A DNA stretch of 35,394 bases from Anaerolineae bacterium (lineage in GTDB: Bacteria > Chloroflexota > Anaerolineae > JAFGEY01), in NCBI GenBank assembly GCA_016929205.1, contig JAFGJF010000242.1, positions 1 through 35,394 of the forward strand, read 5' to 3'. Shown one piece after another: positions 1 through 8,437 of the stretch. The notes beneath the pieces were generated by a model. The model made no database searches and was not told the origin of the DNA. It was given only the letters and a program-made list of their open reading frames with translations. Positions within the stretch are counted from its first letter, which is position 1, and every line of letters begins with the position of its first letter. Position numbers and translations under genes: made by a program.

Positions 1-2085
1 CCGATCCTTGCCAGCTTGCGCACAGCACGCCCACAAGCCTGTCCCCTGACCGTTGATGACGCGTATGCCTTTTTGCGCGAGGTCGGGCCGCTGCTCGAAG
101 GCAGCGGATTTGGTGTCCTGGTTCCTCCCTGGTGGAATAAACCGAGCGCAAGGTTGGGCGTTCGAGCCAAACTCCAAGCCGATGCTAACCTTATTGGTAA
201 AGGCATTCTAAACATGGACGCGCTGGTCCGCTTCGATTGGGAACTGGCCTTGGGCGACCAGCCGCTGACGCGCGAAGAGCTGGAACGGTTGGCCGCACTC
301 AAGATGCCGCTTGTACGCGTGCGCGGTCAATGGGTGATGCTTCAACCCGACGAGATCGAAGCCGCGATCGCCTTTTGGGAGAAAAAACGCCAACAAGATG
401 AAATGCGCCTGCACGATGCACTCAACATGGCCTTGGGCGCTCAAACCAGCATCGATGGTCTGCCGCTGCAAGGTGTCGAAACATCCGGCTGGCTGGACGA
501 CTTGCTGCAGCAGTTACAGGCCAACGAACAACTGGAAGAATTGTCCCCACCCCGTGGCTTTGTGGGCACGCTGCGCCCCTACCAGGTGCGCGGCTATTCG
601 TGGTTGGCCTTTCTGCGAAAATGGGGATTGGGCGGCTGCCTGGCCGATGACATGGGCCTGGGCAAGACGATTCAGGCGATTGCTTTATGGCTGCACGAAC
701 GCCAGTCGCCGATAGCTTTTCCCCCACAAGCTCAACCAAGCATTGTGCCTGTTTCACAAATCCTCTCCAAGCAAGAGGAGCAAACATCGGTCCCGGCAGA
801 AAAACAGGTTGCGCCAGCGCTGCTGCTCTGCCCTACCTCGGTTGTGGGAAACTGGAAGCGCGAGATCAATCGCTTTGCCCCTACGTTGCGAGTGATGGTA
901 CACCACGGCAGTACACGCGCGCAAGGCGAGGATTTTATCTCTCGTGTCTGCCAACACGACGTGGTGATCAGCACCTATGGTCTGGCACGACGTGACGTTG
1001 AGACACTGTCTCAGGTGCAGTGGAGCGACATCATTCTCGACGAGGCCCAAAACATCAAAAATCCCCAGGCAAAACAGACGCAGGCCATTCGCAGCCTGTT
1101 GGCGGACAATCGTTTTGCTCTGACCGGTACCCCGGTTGAGAACAGACTCTCCGAACTATGGTCGATTATGCAGTTTCTCAACCCCAGCTTTTTGGGGTCG
1201 CAGGCAGCATTTCGCAAACAATTTGCACTGCCCATCGAACGATACCAGGATCAGGATGCAACTGCACGGCTCAAAGGACTGGTCAGGCCATTTATCTTGC
1301 GCCGCGTCAAAACGGACCCGACCATCATCCAGGATTTGCCCGACAAGCTGGAAATGAAAACTTTCTGCAACCTGACCGAAGAGCAAACTACGCTATACGA
1401 AGCAGTTGTGCAGGAATCGCTGGAACGGATCAACGCCGCAGAAGGCGAAGGCATCCAACGGCGCGGCGTCGTGCTGGGCGCATTGATGCGTCTGAAACAA
1501 GTCTGCAACCATCCGGCGCATTTCCTGGGCGACGGTTCGGCGCTTCCAGGGCGCTCCGGTAAACTCAACCGCCTGGACGAGATGTTGGAAGAAGCGTTGG
1601 ATGTCGGCGACAAGGCGTTGATCTTTACCCAGTTTGCCGAGATGGGGCACATGCTTCAGCACCATCTTGGCGAGCTGTTCGCCGTGCCAGTGCTTTTCTT
1701 GCACGGCGGCACGCCACAAATGCAGCGCGACCGAATGGTGGCTCGTTTTCAGCAGACGAAAGGAGGCCCACCGCTCTTTATCCTGTCGCTCAAAGCGGGT
1801 GGCACCGGGCTGAACCTGACCGCGGCTAATCACGTCTTTCACTTTGACCGCTGGTGGAACCCGGCCGTCGAAAACCAGGCCACCGACCGTGCTTTTCGCA
1901 TCGGCCAGACGCGCGACGTACAGGTTCACAAATTCATCTGCGCCGGCACACTTGAAGAGCGCATTGACATGCTCATCGAGAGCAAAAAAGAACTGGCCGA
2001 AAGCGTCATCGGTGCGGGTGAAGGATGGTTGACCGAGCTCAGCACCGACGAACTCTATGACCTGATGGCTCTTAGGCAAGAATAG
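1..2085 (+). CDS. SNF2-family DEAD/DEAH-box helicase (5' truncated by window edge)
   Basis: The frame is open from base 1, so the true start lies upstream; about 694 residues are visible. Near the N-terminal end of the visible part is a segment typical of the bacterial SNF2 helicase-associated domain (PVLxPPWW-like, around GVLVPPWW). The ATPase core follows: Walker A DDMGLGKT at about nt 646-669, motif II DEAQ at about nt 1039-1050, motif III LTGTPVEN, and the C-terminal helicase lobe with GGTGLNL and a QATDRAFRIGQ arginine-finger motif near nt 1876-1910. SNF2 proteins are double-stranded DNA translocases that remodel protein-DNA or DNA structures; the substrate here is unknown. The SWIM protein directly downstream is a recurrent partner of this bacterial SNF2 type, which suggests a joint role in DNA repair or transcription. 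The family call is secure; the cellular role is not. Confidence 0.95.
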   Translation, partial: PILASLRTARPQACPLTVDDAYAFLREVGPLLEGSGFGVLVPPWWNKPSARLGVRAKLQADANLIGKGILNMDALVRFDWELALGDQPLTREELERLAALKMPLVRVRGQWVMLQPDEIEAAIAFWEKKRQQDEMRLHDALNMALGAQTSIDGLPLQGVETSGWLDDLLQQLQANEQLEELSPPRGFVGTLRPYQVRGYSWLAFLRKWGLGGCLADDMGLGKTIQAIALWLHERQSPIAFPPQAQPSIVPVSQILSKQEEQTSVPAEKQVAPALLLCPTSVVGNWKREINRFAPTLRVMVHHGSTRAQGEDFISRVCQHDVVISTYGLARRDVETLSQVQWSDIILDEAQNIKNPQAKQTQAIRSLLADNRFALTGTPVENRLSELWSIMQFLNPSFLGSQAAFRKQFALPIERYQDQDATARLKGLVRPFILRRVKTDPTIIQDLPDKLEMKTFCNLTEEQTTLYEAVVQESLERINAAEGEGIQRRGVVLGALMRLKQVCNHPAHFLGDGSALPGRSGKLNRLDEMLEEALDVGDKALIFTQFAEMGHMLQHHLGELFAVPVLFLHGGTPQMQRDRMVARFQQTKGGPPLFILSLKAGGTGLNLTAANHVFHFDRWWNPAVENQATDRAFRIGQTRDVQVHKFICAGTLEERIDMLIESKKELAESVIGAGEGWLTELSTDELYDLMALRQE

Positions 2086-2129
2086 GTGGTGGCCTTTCCA
2101 GAGGCGACCCTTTTCAGCCCCACCTTTTT
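2084..2129 (+). terminator. hairpin plus T-run overlapping the SNF2 stop codon
   Basis: AGGTGG (2084-2089) pairs with CCACCT (2120-2125). After a one-base bulge, GGC (2091-2093) pairs with GCC (2117-2119), and a run of T (2125-2129) follows. The loop is long (23 nt), so this may be a weak terminator or attenuator that lowers expression of the downstream SWIM gene relative to the helicase. Confidence 0.4.
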
Positions 2130-2138
2130 CCGGAGTGA

Positions 2139-3068
2139 ATGATGTCCAAACGACGATCGAGTTACTATGACGACTATTGGCCTCGCTATGAATCGACCAG
2201 GCCAATCGAGGTACAGGACGGCATCAAGGCCAAAAGCCAGTGGGGCAAGTTTGTCAAAAACTGGTGGGGCGACCGCTGGATCGCGGCCCTCAAGAATCTA
2301 ATGGACTCGGGACGGCTGAGTCGCGGTCGCAGCTATGCCCGGCGAGGCCAGGTGATCGAGATCAATGTAAAGCCCGGCCTCGTGCAAGCCAAGGTGCAAG
2401 GCTCACGGCGCAGCCCGTACAAGGTCAGCATTGAGCTACAGCCGTTAGGCAACATCCAGTGGGAGCGCGTATTCGATGCCCTGTCCGAGCAAGCCATTTT
2501 TGCCGCCCAGTTGCTCAACGGCGAGATGCCACAAGAGATCGAACAGGTATTTGACGCCGTGCACGTGCCTCTTTTCCCTTCCTCAAAAGGCGACCTGGAG
2601 ACCGATTGCTCGTGCCCCGACTGGGCCAATCCCTGCAAGCACATTGCCGCCGTCTATTTCCTGCTGGGGGAACAATTCGACCAGGATCCCTTTCTGCTCT
2701 TTTTGTTGCGTGGACAAACCAAGACCCAGATTGCCGCCGCCCTGCGCGAACGTCGTGCCCAGGGCATCGTCGTGGCCGAGGAACCTGCGCGCTATGTGCC
2801 TGACACAATCGAACAGGTCGAGGTTTCCGCACTCGCCGACTGTCTGGATCACTATTGGAGCAGCAACGAAGAGTTGGCAGATATGCAGTTGCACCTCGCT
2901 GCGCCGCAAGTCGATATGGCCTTGCTCAAACGGCTTGGCATTCCTGACTTTGTTGCGGGCGGCCGGAGCTTTTGGGCGCAAATGGAACGTGTCTACGCCG
3001 GCGTGGCAACCAAGGCACTCAACGTCGCCTTTGCCGACCCCGAACAAGACGCTATTGAAGAAAAATGA
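2139..3068 (+). CDS. SWIM zinc-finger protein, SNF2-associated
   Basis: The 309-residue protein carries a SWIM zinc finger at residues 157-168 (C157-x-C159 ... C166-x-H168). SWIM domains are predicted to bind DNA or to mediate protein contacts. The N-terminal region is rich in aromatic and basic residues (Tyr/Asp-rich start, then FVKNWWGDRW), as in bacterial SWIM proteins encoded beside SNF2 helicases. The ATG at 2139 has GGAG at 2132-2135, immediately upstream (3-nt spacing); a second ATG follows at once. It lies 53 nt after the helicase on the same strand and probably acts with it, though a hairpin lies between them. The C-terminal ~130 residues have no motif I recognise. The domain call is firm; the function is inferred from the neighbour. 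Confidence 0.88.
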   Translation: MMSKRRSSYYDDYWPRYESTRPIEVQDGIKAKSQWGKFVKNWWGDRWIAALKNLMDSGRLSRGRSYARRGQVIEINVKPGLVQAKVQGSRRSPYKVSIELQPLGNIQWERVFDALSEQAIFAAQLLNGEMPQEIEQVFDAVHVPLFPSSKGDLETDCSCPDWANPCKHIAAVYFLLGEQFDQDPFLLFLLRGQTKTQIAAALRERRAQGIVVAEEPARYVPDTIEQVEVSALADCLDHYWSSNEELADMQLHLAAPQVDMALLKRLGIPDFVAGGRSFWAQMERVYAGVATKALNVAFADPEQDAIEEK

Positions 3069-3356
3069 AAACAACGACTTGTATCAAACAGCTCCCTCGA
3101 TTGGCGCTCGTCGCAGCCGCAACCTGGCTGTTGCTGCAGCTTGTCGCCAGTGCAGGACTGTTTTTCGAGCACGGCTGGACGGCGATCTGTTTTCCTTATG
3201 CCCTCGACTATGGCGCTGTTGCCTTTGGCGGGCAAATCGCTCTATTACCAACCTTTTGAGCCAAAGCAGCTCTACCTGGCCGGCATCTGGAAAGAGGAAA
3301 ATTTTTTGCAGGACATCCAGGATCAAATGTTTATCGCCCCAGGCTCTTTTCGTTGA
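3065..3356 (+). pseudogene. remnant of a multi-pass membrane protein (glycosyltransferase-39-like), internally deleted and frameshifted
   Basis: An ATG overlaps the SWIM stop codon (ATGA, 3065-3068) and starts a 64-codon frame. That frame encodes one hydrophobic segment (about residues 10-33) followed by FFEHGW...FPYALDYG, then stops at 3259. A different frame continues with LPLAGKSLYYQPFEPKQLYL and ends IWKEENFLQDIQDQMF before a stop at 3356. From memory, in large Chloroflexota membrane glycosyltransferases an N-terminal TM-FPYxLDYGEG segment and a C-terminal QPFEFxQL...GxWDxxxFLxDI segment lie several hundred residues apart. Here they are joined within about 15 codons with a frame change. 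I infer loss of the middle of the gene by deletion. The parent family is a memory-based guess; the broken state is visible in the sequence. Confidence 0.5.
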
Positions 3357-3413
3357 ACGATTGAATGGAATCGGGATAAAGCGCTTTTCACGCACAAAAG
3401 GATAGGCAGATTA

Positions 3414-3860
3414 ATGAGAAGAGGCATTGACTATATCGGCGTCGGTGTGGGGGCAATCGTTGTAGACGACACTGGACGACTTTTCCTGGCTAAACGCGGC
3501 CCCGAAGCCAAAAATGAGTGCGGGCTGTGGGAATTTCCGGGCGGGTCGGTCGAGTTTGGCGAGACACTGGCCGACGCCCTGAAACGCGAAATGTGCGAAG
3601 AATACGGCATTGAGATCGTCGTCGGAGAATTGCTCGACGTCGTCGATCACATCCTGCCCCAAGAAGGCCAGCATTGGGTCTCGCCGACGTTCATCTGCAC
3701 GATCGCGCACGGCGAACCGCACATCTGCGAGCCGGGCAAATGCGACGATATCGGCTGGTTTTCGCTGACCGATATGCCCCAAGACCTGACGCAGGTCACG
3801 CAAACCAACCTCGCCCATTACCTTCAACAACACCAGGAGCAAAAATGCGACAACAGGTAG
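3414..3860 (+). CDS. Nudix hydrolase
   Basis: The 148-residue protein has a perfect Nudix box, GX5EX7REUXEEXGU, at residues 44-66: G44, E50, R58-E59, E62-E63, G65. The glutamates bind Mg2+ for hydrolysis of a nucleoside diphosphate linked to another group. The overall layout (early IGVGVGAIV strand, WEFPGGSVE before the box) resembles the MutT/dCTP-pyrophosphatase-like ADP-ribose/NTP hydrolases that clean oxidised or non-canonical nucleotides. The substrate cannot be assigned. The upstream SD-like AAAAGGA is distant from the ATG (about 11 nt), so the start is likely but not certain. Its 3' end overlaps the next gene by 16 nt, so the two should be co-translated. Confidence 0.93.
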   Translation: MRRGIDYIGVGVGAIVVDDTGRLFLAKRGPEAKNECGLWEFPGGSVEFGETLADALKREMCEEYGIEIVVGELLDVVDHILPQEGQHWVSPTFICTIAHGEPHICEPGKCDDIGWFSLTDMPQDLTQVTQTNLAHYLQQHQEQKCDNR

Positions 3861-4759
3861 AAAATATGTTGACCATCGTTCCTTTTGCCGAATCCCACAT
3901 TGCCCCCTTTACGGCGTGGTTCAACGCCCTGCCGGGAAACGACGTATGGACCGCAGATTGGGTGCGCAGCAAAACGCTCGACGATCCGAACTATGACCCG
4001 GCATTGATGCTCGCCGCACAGGACGGTGATGAACCGGTTGGATTCTTGCTGGGCAACATCGTCAATGAAACGGGTTGGATCAAAGCGTTCCTCGTGCGCC
4101 CCGACCGCCAACGACGAGGCATCGGCACACTGCTCTTTCAAGCAGCGGAATGCACCCTCGCGCAACGTAATATTGAAACCGTCACCGCCGGCTATGCACC
4201 GCTCGATTATTTTATTCCCGGGGTCAACCTTAAATATACTTCGGCCGCCGTCTTTCTCGACCAACGAGGCTACCAGACAGACCGTACAACGCGGGTCAAC
4301 CTGGACGTGCTCATCCAGGATCGTGATTTCAACACTGCTGCTTCTGAAGCCAGGCTGTGCAAACGCGGCATTGTCGTGCGGCGTGGCACACCCACCGATG
4401 CAAGCGCGCTCGCTGAGCTATGCAACGTCAATGGCTACCAGGGATGGATGGTCGAGTCGAGAATAGCATTGGAAAACACCCCATCCACCGTGTTTGTGGC
4501 CGAAAGAAATGGCGACATCCTGGCCTTTGCTGCACACAGCGTGGTCGGACCTGTCCACTTTGGGCCGATGCTCACCTCACCTGATATGCGTGGCATGGGC
4601 ATAGGATCTGTATTGCTCAAGCGCTGTCTGACTGATTGGCAACGAGCCGGGTATGGCAGATGCGAGATCGTCTGGGCCGGTCCTATCGCGTTCTACGCGC
4701 GCGTTGTTGGCGCAACATTGGGCAACGCATTCTGGATTTTTCACAAATCCCTGGTTTAG
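3845..4759 (+). CDS. GNAT-family N-acetyltransferase with two GNAT domains
   Basis: The 304-residue protein is a tandem GNAT. The first acetyl-CoA-binding motif A is at residues 85-96 (RPDRQRRGIGTL) and the second at about 245-257 (SPDMRGMGIGSVL). GNAT enzymes transfer an acetyl group from acetyl-CoA to an amine on a small molecule or protein; the acceptor is unknown. The frame is open as far upstream as 3674, but the ATG at 3845 is chosen because AGGAG at 3835-3839 sits 5 nt before it. This start overlaps the Nudix gene by 16 nt, a coupling geometry. A second ATG at 3869 is possible but less well supported. Both domains keep the R/Q-x-x-G-x-G core, so both could bind CoA. Confidence 0.88.
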   Translation: MRQQVENMLTIVPFAESHIAPFTAWFNALPGNDVWTADWVRSKTLDDPNYDPALMLAAQDGDEPVGFLLGNIVNETGWIKAFLVRPDRQRRGIGTLLFQAAECTLAQRNIETVTAGYAPLDYFIPGVNLKYTSAAVFLDQRGYQTDRTTRVNLDVLIQDRDFNTAASEARLCKRGIVVRRGTPTDASALAELCNVNGYQGWMVESRIALENTPSTVFVAERNGDILAFAAHSVVGPVHFGPMLTSPDMRGMGIGSVLLKRCLTDWQRAGYGRCEIVWAGPIAFYARVVGATLGNAFWIFHKSLV

Positions 4760-4771
4760 GATAGATCTCTT

Positions 4772-6910
4772 ATGTTCAGGCGATGTACCAGGTACATTCA
4801 ACATTTTGGCCGGATGGCCAAATCGCGCCACCCCAGGATCACAACCTCGGTTATCGCAACCAGGAAAACACGAAAGCGATTGTCAAATGTATTGTGGGCG
4901 ATTTTGGGTATTTTGTTGCTCCCGGCATGTACGGTTCCACAACCGACGGCAACGCCGGCAGCAACGGCGACCACGCCCCCATCACGGACAAACACAGTGT
5001 CTCCCACACCCTTGCCCACAACGTTGGCCACATCAACGGCAGCGACTCCCGCGCCCAAGCTGCCCACAGCAACACATCTCCCTTTACCTTCTCCCACTGT
5101 TACAGCAACCCCCGCCCATACGTGGCAATACTGGCCCAATGCGGTCGATTTCCGTGACATTGCCGTCGATGAGGATGGCACGCTCTGGATTGCGGCGCTG
5201 AGCGGGCTGGTACAATACAATCCGCCGCTGGATCGCTGGCAGGTATGGACCACGGCCGATGGACTGGTCAACAACAACGGGGTATCGGTTGTTTTGTGGC
5301 GCGGCGCGGTGTGGGTCGGCACACAGGGTGGGATCAGTCGCTTTGTGCCCAGCACCGGGACTTGGCACTCTTACACTCTGGAACACGGACTACCCGGATT
5401 GCGCAACACCCATCTATACCTCGACGGATATGCGAACACACTATGGGCCGGCACGTCTGATGGCCTGGCACGTTTCGACCCTGGACTGGATCGTTGGGTC
5501 ACAGAGAATAGCGCAGCCACATCATTCGCCGGAACGCAACAATTCTACGCCGATAAAGACTTTTTGTGGATCGGTGTCACACACAACGACGCCTCACGTG
5601 GCGGCCTGGTTCGCCTCGAAAAAGCCACGGGCAAGTGGCAAGACATCCACCACACTCCGGGCGCGCCTCCGCGCGACAGCTATGCGCTTGCGGCCAGTGA
5701 ATCACACCTGTGGGCGGTCAACACATCGGGGAACGTGTACGAACACGATCTCCGCACCGGCGACTGGCGTCAAATGACCGAACTGCCCAACCGCATCGAC
5801 ACGTCATTTATGCACCCCGTTTATCACACACCAGAACTCTGGTTGGCGAGTCCAAGTCGTTTCATTCGCTATAACGTTGAAACGGGGCAATTATCGCGTA
5901 TGCCATACCCTCAAATACCCTTTTTCGTACAAAACCACCCTGTGTTCGCCGGCTCAATAGCCTGGGTCCCGGCCCAAAGCGGTCTGTACACTTGGGAGAA
6001 CGCCAAGTGGATACACTATAGGCCCACGACATTTCCCGCCGCGATCAATGCCGCCTATGCCGCTGGCAACGCCTTTGCCGCTGACAAGGGCGCATTGATC
6101 CTCATTACGGCGTATGGACCCGGCTACCTGCTCCCCTCTACAGGCAATTGGCAGCCTTTTCATCCTGTGAAAGCCAAAGTGCAACCATCAATGGTAACAA
6201 CCCACCTGTCTGCGCCTGGCGACGCCTGGGCGTATGCACCCCAGACGCAGACCCTGTGGCACTATGCCCGAGCCGATGTCGAGTCCGAACGGCTGGACAT
6301 AGGCAGCGATTTCTCCCTATATCAACTGCTGCCCTATTTTAGCGACGAGGCTTTATGGTTTGAAACCAGGAATGCGTTGCTCAAGTTCGATTTGCACGCC
6401 CACCAGCAGCGCACCTATTTGCTACCGGCAACAACGTTTATCGAGGGAACGACCCAAGAACCAGGTGCGATCTGGACGATCAAGGACGGCAAAACCCTGG
6501 CTCGACTCGACACACAATCCGAACAATTCTCGCTGTATCCCATTCCCTTTGGGGCAAACTGGCAACACGTTGCCCCGGCAAAAAACGCCATATGGATTGG
6601 AGGAGAATCAAACCAACTGCTGTCCGTTGATCGGAACGGTCGGCATTGGCAACGTACCGACTTGAACCCAATCTGTGTGGGTACGATAGTCTATGCGTTG
6701 TCGGCAGATGATCAAGCGGTATGGGCAGCGGGGAAAAACGGCGTTGTCCGGTACGATCTCGAGACCAAGCAGCAGACGTGTTACACAACAGAACGCGGTA
6801 TGCTAAACGATCAAGCGGAGCAGATCATCTTGATGGACAATTGGGTCTGGTTCACACACCGCTGGTACGGCCTATGGGGAGTCAGATTGCAAAACGAGGA
6901 GGGAAAATGA
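4772..6910 (+). CDS. surface lipoprotein with beta-propeller repeats (two-component-regulator-propeller type)
   Basis: The protein is up to 712 residues. A basic stretch (RKTRKR) and a hydrophobic helix lead to a lipobox LLPAC with the lipid-accepting Cys at about residue 53. A Thr/Pro/Ala-rich linker (about 54-115) then precedes a long region of repeated blades of the type GTLWIAALSGL, W.VWTTADGL, VWVGTQGGISRF and WHSYTLEHGLPG. Such propellers occur in ligand-binding extracellular domains of hybrid sensors; here no kinase is attached. It is probably anchored outside the membrane and may bind carbohydrate or a protein partner. The n-region is unusually long if translation starts at 4772; the in-frame ATG at 4814 or a later start is possible. 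It lies 12 nt after the GNAT gene, and its stop overlaps the next start (ATGA). Confidence 0.82.
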   Translation: MFRRCTRYIQHFGRMAKSRHPRITTSVIATRKTRKRLSNVLWAILGILLLPACTVPQPTATPAATATTPPSRTNTVSPTPLPTTLATSTAATPAPKLPTATHLPLPSPTVTATPAHTWQYWPNAVDFRDIAVDEDGTLWIAALSGLVQYNPPLDRWQVWTTADGLVNNNGVSVVLWRGAVWVGTQGGISRFVPSTGTWHSYTLEHGLPGLRNTHLYLDGYANTLWAGTSDGLARFDPGLDRWVTENSAATSFAGTQQFYADKDFLWIGVTHNDASRGGLVRLEKATGKWQDIHHTPGAPPRDSYALAASESHLWAVNTSGNVYEHDLRTGDWRQMTELPNRIDTSFMHPVYHTPELWLASPSRFIRYNVETGQLSRMPYPQIPFFVQNHPVFAGSIAWVPAQSGLYTWENAKWIHYRPTTFPAAINAAYAAGNAFAADKGALILITAYGPGYLLPSTGNWQPFHPVKAKVQPSMVTTHLSAPGDAWAYAPQTQTLWHYARADVESERLDIGSDFSLYQLLPYFSDEALWFETRNALLKFDLHAHQQRTYLLPATTFIEGTTQEPGAIWTIKDGKTLARLDTQSEQFSLYPIPFGANWQHVAPAKNAIWIGGESNQLLSVDRNGRHWQRTDLNPICVGTIVYALSADDQAVWAAGKNGVVRYDLETKQQTCYTTERGMLNDQAEQIILMDNWVWFTHRWYGLWGVRLQNEEGK

Positions 6911-7180
6911 CACACTATGCCATTTTTTCAGACATTCATGGGCAACTCGATCTGCTACGTACAGTCCTGGCAGATGCCCGGCAACGCGACGCAACAACCT
7001 TTATTGACCTGGGCGATGTTGGAACCGATCCTTACCAAAAGCGTAATCACCGACAGCCAAAGATGGTACATCGTCGGTGTAGGAAGCGTAGGCCAGCCTG
7101 AAAGCGGCACAAAATCAGACTACGTCCTGTACGATGAAGAAACAGACCGGATCGAACTGCGTACGATCGCGACCAGATAA
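6907..7180 (+). pseudogene. remnant of a YfcE/MJ0936-type metallophosphoesterase, internally deleted and frameshifted
   Basis: The ATG at 6907 overlaps the propeller stop codon. The first ~42 codons encode a textbook calcineurin-like phosphoesterase N-terminus: FSDIHG near residue 7 and a LGDVG metal site at about residues 37-41. The frame then degenerates and stops at 7101. In another frame, from about 7045 to 7180, the sequence encodes WYIVGVGSVGQP followed by SDYVLYDEE, the typical end of the same family (GSVGQPRxG...YxxxD). The central part of the domain with the GNH and GHTH metal ligands is absent. About 120 residues appear to have been lost, together with a frame change. The product cannot be an active phosphatase. 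Confidence 0.75.
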
Positions 7181-7183
7181 AAC

Positions 7184-7222
7184 GGTATCGAGGGACAAAA
7201 ACGTATCCTGTCCCTCGGTACC
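7184..7222. terminator. strong 14-bp hairpin between convergent genes
   Basis: GGTATCGAGGGACA (7184-7197) pairs with TGTCCCTCGGTACC (7209-7222) around an 11-nt loop, with one T.G wobble. It sits between the plus-strand phosphoesterase remnant and the minus-strand HTH gene and would work in both directions. No T-run follows on either strand, so it may be a transcript-end stabiliser rather than an intrinsic terminator. Confidence 0.5.
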
Positions 7223-7241
7223 GATGAGATTGAGCGGCCTG

Positions 7242-7472
7242 CTAGGCCTCTTCCTTGGCTTTCAGCTCGGCAGCAAGATCTCCGACGTTGTCCAGAGAAC
7301 GCTGCTCAATCCATTTTTCGAGCAGATCCTTTTTGACTCGCCACTGTCGACCAAGCTTTAGAGCCGGAAGCTGCCCCTCACGCGCCAAACGTCGAACGGT
7401 CAGTTCGTGCAAGCCAAGATACTCGGCAACTTCGGAAATGGTCATAATCGAAGGAAAATCTTCTTTACCCAT
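7242..7472 (-). CDS. excisionase/MerR-type helix-turn-helix DNA-binding protein (HTH_17)
   Basis: The 76-residue protein consists almost only of one winged-helix domain: MTISEVAEYLGLHELTVRRL is the HTH (residues 10-29), followed by the REGQLPALKLGRQWRV wing (about 31-46) and a helix ending in KWIEQR. The family (PF12728) includes excisionases and small transcription regulators; without an adjacent integrase, a regulator is more likely. The frame is open to 7601, but the start at 7472 is preferred because GAAAGG (7482-7487) lies 9 nt upstream, whereas the ATG at 7481 abuts the SD. The acidic/Ala-rich tail may mediate dimerisation. It follows the homocysteine methyltransferase gene by 74 nt on the same strand. 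Confidence 0.82.
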   Translation of the reverse strand: MGKEDFPSIMTISEVAEYLGLHELTVRRLAREGQLPALKLGRQWRVKKDLLEKWIEQRSLDNVGDLAAELKAKEEA

Positions 7473-7546
7473 TATGTTCATCCTTTCTGTCTGTTCTAAA
7501 TAAGGACGACTCTGGCTCTCAATCCAGCCAAAAGCCAAGAACGTTC

Positions 7547-8422
7547 CTAACTCGACAAAGCTGTGACAATAGCCGCAATATGTTGTGGCGAACTGCCACA
7601 ACAGCCCCCGATAACTCGCGCACCCAATTCGATCAAATGAGGCATATGTGCCGCAAACTCGTCTGCGCCGAGATCAAAAACTGTCTTGCCATTCTCCAGG
7701 CGCGGCAGACCGGCGTTCGGTTTCGCGATCAACAGCGCATCAGGCAAAGCGCGCTTGAACTCGGCAAGAATGGGCGCCATTATGTCCAATCCCTCACCAC
7801 AGTTTGTGCCCATCGCCAAAAGCCCCATCGGTCCAAGTGTGTCTGCCACTTGAGTTGGCGTCACCCCCATCATCGTTCGGCCGCTCTTGGTAAAACTAAA
7901 CGAGCAAAATATCGGCAAATCTGTCACTCGTTTGGCCCCTTCCACGGCAGCCCGAGCTTCGGACAAGTCACTCATCGTCTCAGCCCAGAGTAAATCGACA
8001 CCACCCTCGACCAGTGCCTCTGCCTGCTGAGCATACGCATCCACGGCGTCCTCATAGGCCAGGGTTCCATAAGGTTCCATCAACTCCCCGGTCGGGCCAA
8101 GATCGCCAGCTACGTAAGCCTTGTCCCCAGCCTCTTTTTTGGCCAATATCGCCGCCGCGTGATTCAACTCATATGCGCGCGCACCCAGACCACCCGAACG
8201 CTGCAATTTGATCCGGCTTCCACCAAAACTGTTCGTCAAGATCACGCGAGAGCCGACATCTAGATAGGCTCGATACAGGGAGCGGACACTGTCTGGCTTT
8301 TCAACATTCCATAACTCGGGCGGAGTGCCTGCCGGCAGCCCCATAGATTGCATCATCGTACCCGTTGCCCCATCCGCAACAAGAATATTGCCTTGAGCAA
8401 AATAGGTTGCTAAATCCTGCAA
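7547..8422 (-). CDS. homocysteine S-methyltransferase-family protein
   Basis: The 291-residue TIM-barrel protein has the Zn-thiolate site of the family: C208 (GTNCGEG) and C274-C275 (GGCCG), plus the DGATGTMMQ start and the TNSFGGSR substrate loop. The family transfers a methyl group to homocysteine to make methionine; members include betaine-homocysteine methyltransferase, MmuM and the N-terminal module of cobalamin-dependent MetH. It is a stand-alone Hcy-binding module, so it needs either a small methyl donor or separate corrinoid/folate modules, none of which is in the window. The start codon is TTG at 8422, with AGGGAG close upstream (2-3 nt, tight spacing). It lies 15 nt after the rhodanese gene, so the two probably share a transcript. 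Confidence 0.88.
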   Translation of the reverse strand: MQDLATYFAQGNILVADGATGTMMQSMGLPAGTPPELWNVEKPDSVRSLYRAYLDVGSRVILTNSFGGSRIKLQRSGGLGARAYELNHAAAILAKKEAGDKAYVAGDLGPTGELMEPYGTLAYEDAVDAYAQQAEALVEGGVDLLWAETMSDLSEARAAVEGAKRVTDLPIFCSFSFTKSGRTMMGVTPTQVADTLGPMGLLAMGTNCGEGLDIMAPILAEFKRALPDALLIAKPNAGLPRLENGKTVFDLGADEFAAHMPHLIELGARVIGGCCGSSPQHIAAIVTALSS

Positions 8423-8437
8423 TTCTCCCTCACCAAT

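Noticed and set aside
1393..2205. 270-codon minus-strand open frame inside the SNF2 gene
   Set aside because: It mirrors the helicase frame, has no family motif or SD, and the plus-strand helicase motifs cover the same bases.
3674..3844. Upstream extension of the tandem GNAT protein to 3674
   Set aside because: It would overlap the Nudix gene by 187 nt in another frame and adds Arg/His-rich sequence; the ATG at 3845 has a good SD.
7242..7472. Reading the HTH_17 protein as a phage excisionase marking a mobile element
   Set aside because: No integrase, attachment-site repeat or phage gene is visible around it, and it sits in line with metabolic genes.
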